From the NCBI GenBank assembly GCA_008501785.1, contig QQUD01000566.1, positions 1 to 5,177 on the forward strand: a stretch of 5,177 nucleotides of DNA. Reading direction: 5' to 3'. Every line of letters starts with the position of its first letter. Position 1 is the stretch's first letter. The position numbers were made by a program, and so were the translations under genes. The DNA is from Chloroflexota bacterium. Lineage in GTDB: Bacteria > Chloroflexota > Anaerolineae > Promineifilales > Promineifilaceae. The notes beneath the pieces are model-generated. The model worked only from the letters and a program-made list of their open reading frames with translations, searched no databases and was not told the origin of the DNA. This document shows, piece after piece, positions 4,646 to 5,177 of this stretch.

Positions 4646-5177
4646 CTATTCCCCATCTGCCGCACAGCGGAACCCCACATCCAAATATTCAAATTCGCCG
4701 ACGGAACTGGTCATTTCGGGGCTGAGTCCGGTGCGGATGTAGGTGCGGATGTCGTTGGCGGAGGTGACGAGTGAGCCGCCGCGCAGCACTTTGAGGCCGG
4801 TTGTGTCATCTTCGTTGACGGAGCCGTCTGGGTGCGAGGTGTATGCATCGGGTGTGTACCAATCTTGTACCCATTCCATCACGTTGCCGGATAGGCCATA
4901 GTTGCCGAATTGGGAACGGCCGTTTGGCAGCCCGGTCACAGTTACAAATTGGCGAATAATATTGTTGATATTTGTTCCCGATGTTGGTGATTCCAGCCCA
5001 AAAATGGCAAATTGTTCATTGGGAACCGTGTTGCCCCAGGGATAAAGGAAATTATCTTCGCCGCGTGCAGCAAAAGCCCATTCTGCCTCCGTTGGCAGAC
5101 GAGCACCAACCCATTGGCCGTAGGCAGATGCACCATACCAGCTTATCCCATTCACCGGATATTTTTCAAAGCCGACC
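4646..5177 (-). CDS. SUMF1/formylglycine-generating-enzyme-like domain protein (5' end outside window)
   Basis: The frame is open through the window edge (V-G-F-E-K-Y-P-V-N-G-I-S-W), so the start lies outside and the GTG at 5155 is internal. About 177 residues are visible and match the C-terminal part of the FGE-sulfatase/DUF323 family (PF03781): PVNGISWYGASAYGQWVGARLPTEAEWAFAARG, then YPWGN, then GLSGNVMEWVQDWY, VLRGGSL and a closing VGFRCA. In true sulfatase-activating enzymes the segment after RGGS carries the active-site cysteine pair. Here the segment is LVTSANDIRTYIRT with no cysteine, and the only cysteine visible is in GFRC. I infer a non-catalytic or differently acting SUMF1 domain, as often found attached to kinases or other signalling proteins. 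Any N-terminal partner domain would be outside the window. A long hairpin follows the TAG. Confidence 0.9.
   Translation of the reverse strand, partial: VGFEKYPVNGISWYGASAYGQWVGARLPTEAEWAFAARGEDNFLYPWGNTVPNEQFAIFGLESPTSGTNINNIIRQFVTVTGLPNGRSQFGNYGLSGNVMEWVQDWYTPDAYTSHPDGSVNEDDTTGLKVLRGGSLVTSANDIRTYIRTGLSPEMTSSVGEFEYLDVGFRCAADGE

Overview
The window looks like a piece of a bacterial chromosome, most plausibly from Chloroflexota (an Anaerolineae-like lineage). I infer this from the style of the content, not from a marker gene: an ECF sigma factor joined to a bifunctional-nuclease domain, a SUMF1-type protein, the C-terminal tail of a probable AAA/STAND ATPase, CACAGAG-type intergenic repeats, and a GTAGGGGCG hairpin repeat. 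The lineage call is tentative. No rRNA, tRNA, CRISPR array, transposase or phage gene is visible.

Layout. Positions 1-375 (+) hold the 3' end of a gene that starts outside the window, probably a large ATPase ending in a winged-helix-like tail. Positions 376-536 are a repeat-rich spacer: four helically phased CACRGRG heptamers, an AACGGCCGTT palindrome and the first copy of a 59-bp two-hairpin repeat. Positions 537-1244 (+) encode an AT-richer class I SAM-dependent methyltransferase. It converges, with 4 bp between stop codons, on a minus-strand block. Read in the direction of transcription that block is: a 5'-truncated SUMF1/FGE-like gene (5177-4646), the sigma-BFN fusion (4551-3289), an atypical SDR/NAD-dependent epimerase (3027-2035) and a classical SDR oxidoreductase (1953-1249). 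The spacers inside the block carry a long hairpin after the SUMF1 gene, a hairpin repeat and the second 59-bp repeat before the epimerase, and a gapped inverted repeat able to form alternative hairpins just before the SDR ribosome-binding site.

How the parts may work together. The two reductase/epimerase-type genes are codirectional and 81 bp apart, so they may be cotranscribed. The sigma-BFN gene lies upstream on the same strand but is separated from them by 261 bp of repeats, so a regulator-target relationship is only a hypothesis.

The two most notable observations are the sigma-BFN fusion, with its fusion point at an internal methionine and an apparent Met-rich insertion in the BFN half, and a highly iterated palindrome. 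CGGCCG occurs 12 times and ACGGCCGT 10 times in 5.2 kb, in three different reading frames as well as between genes.
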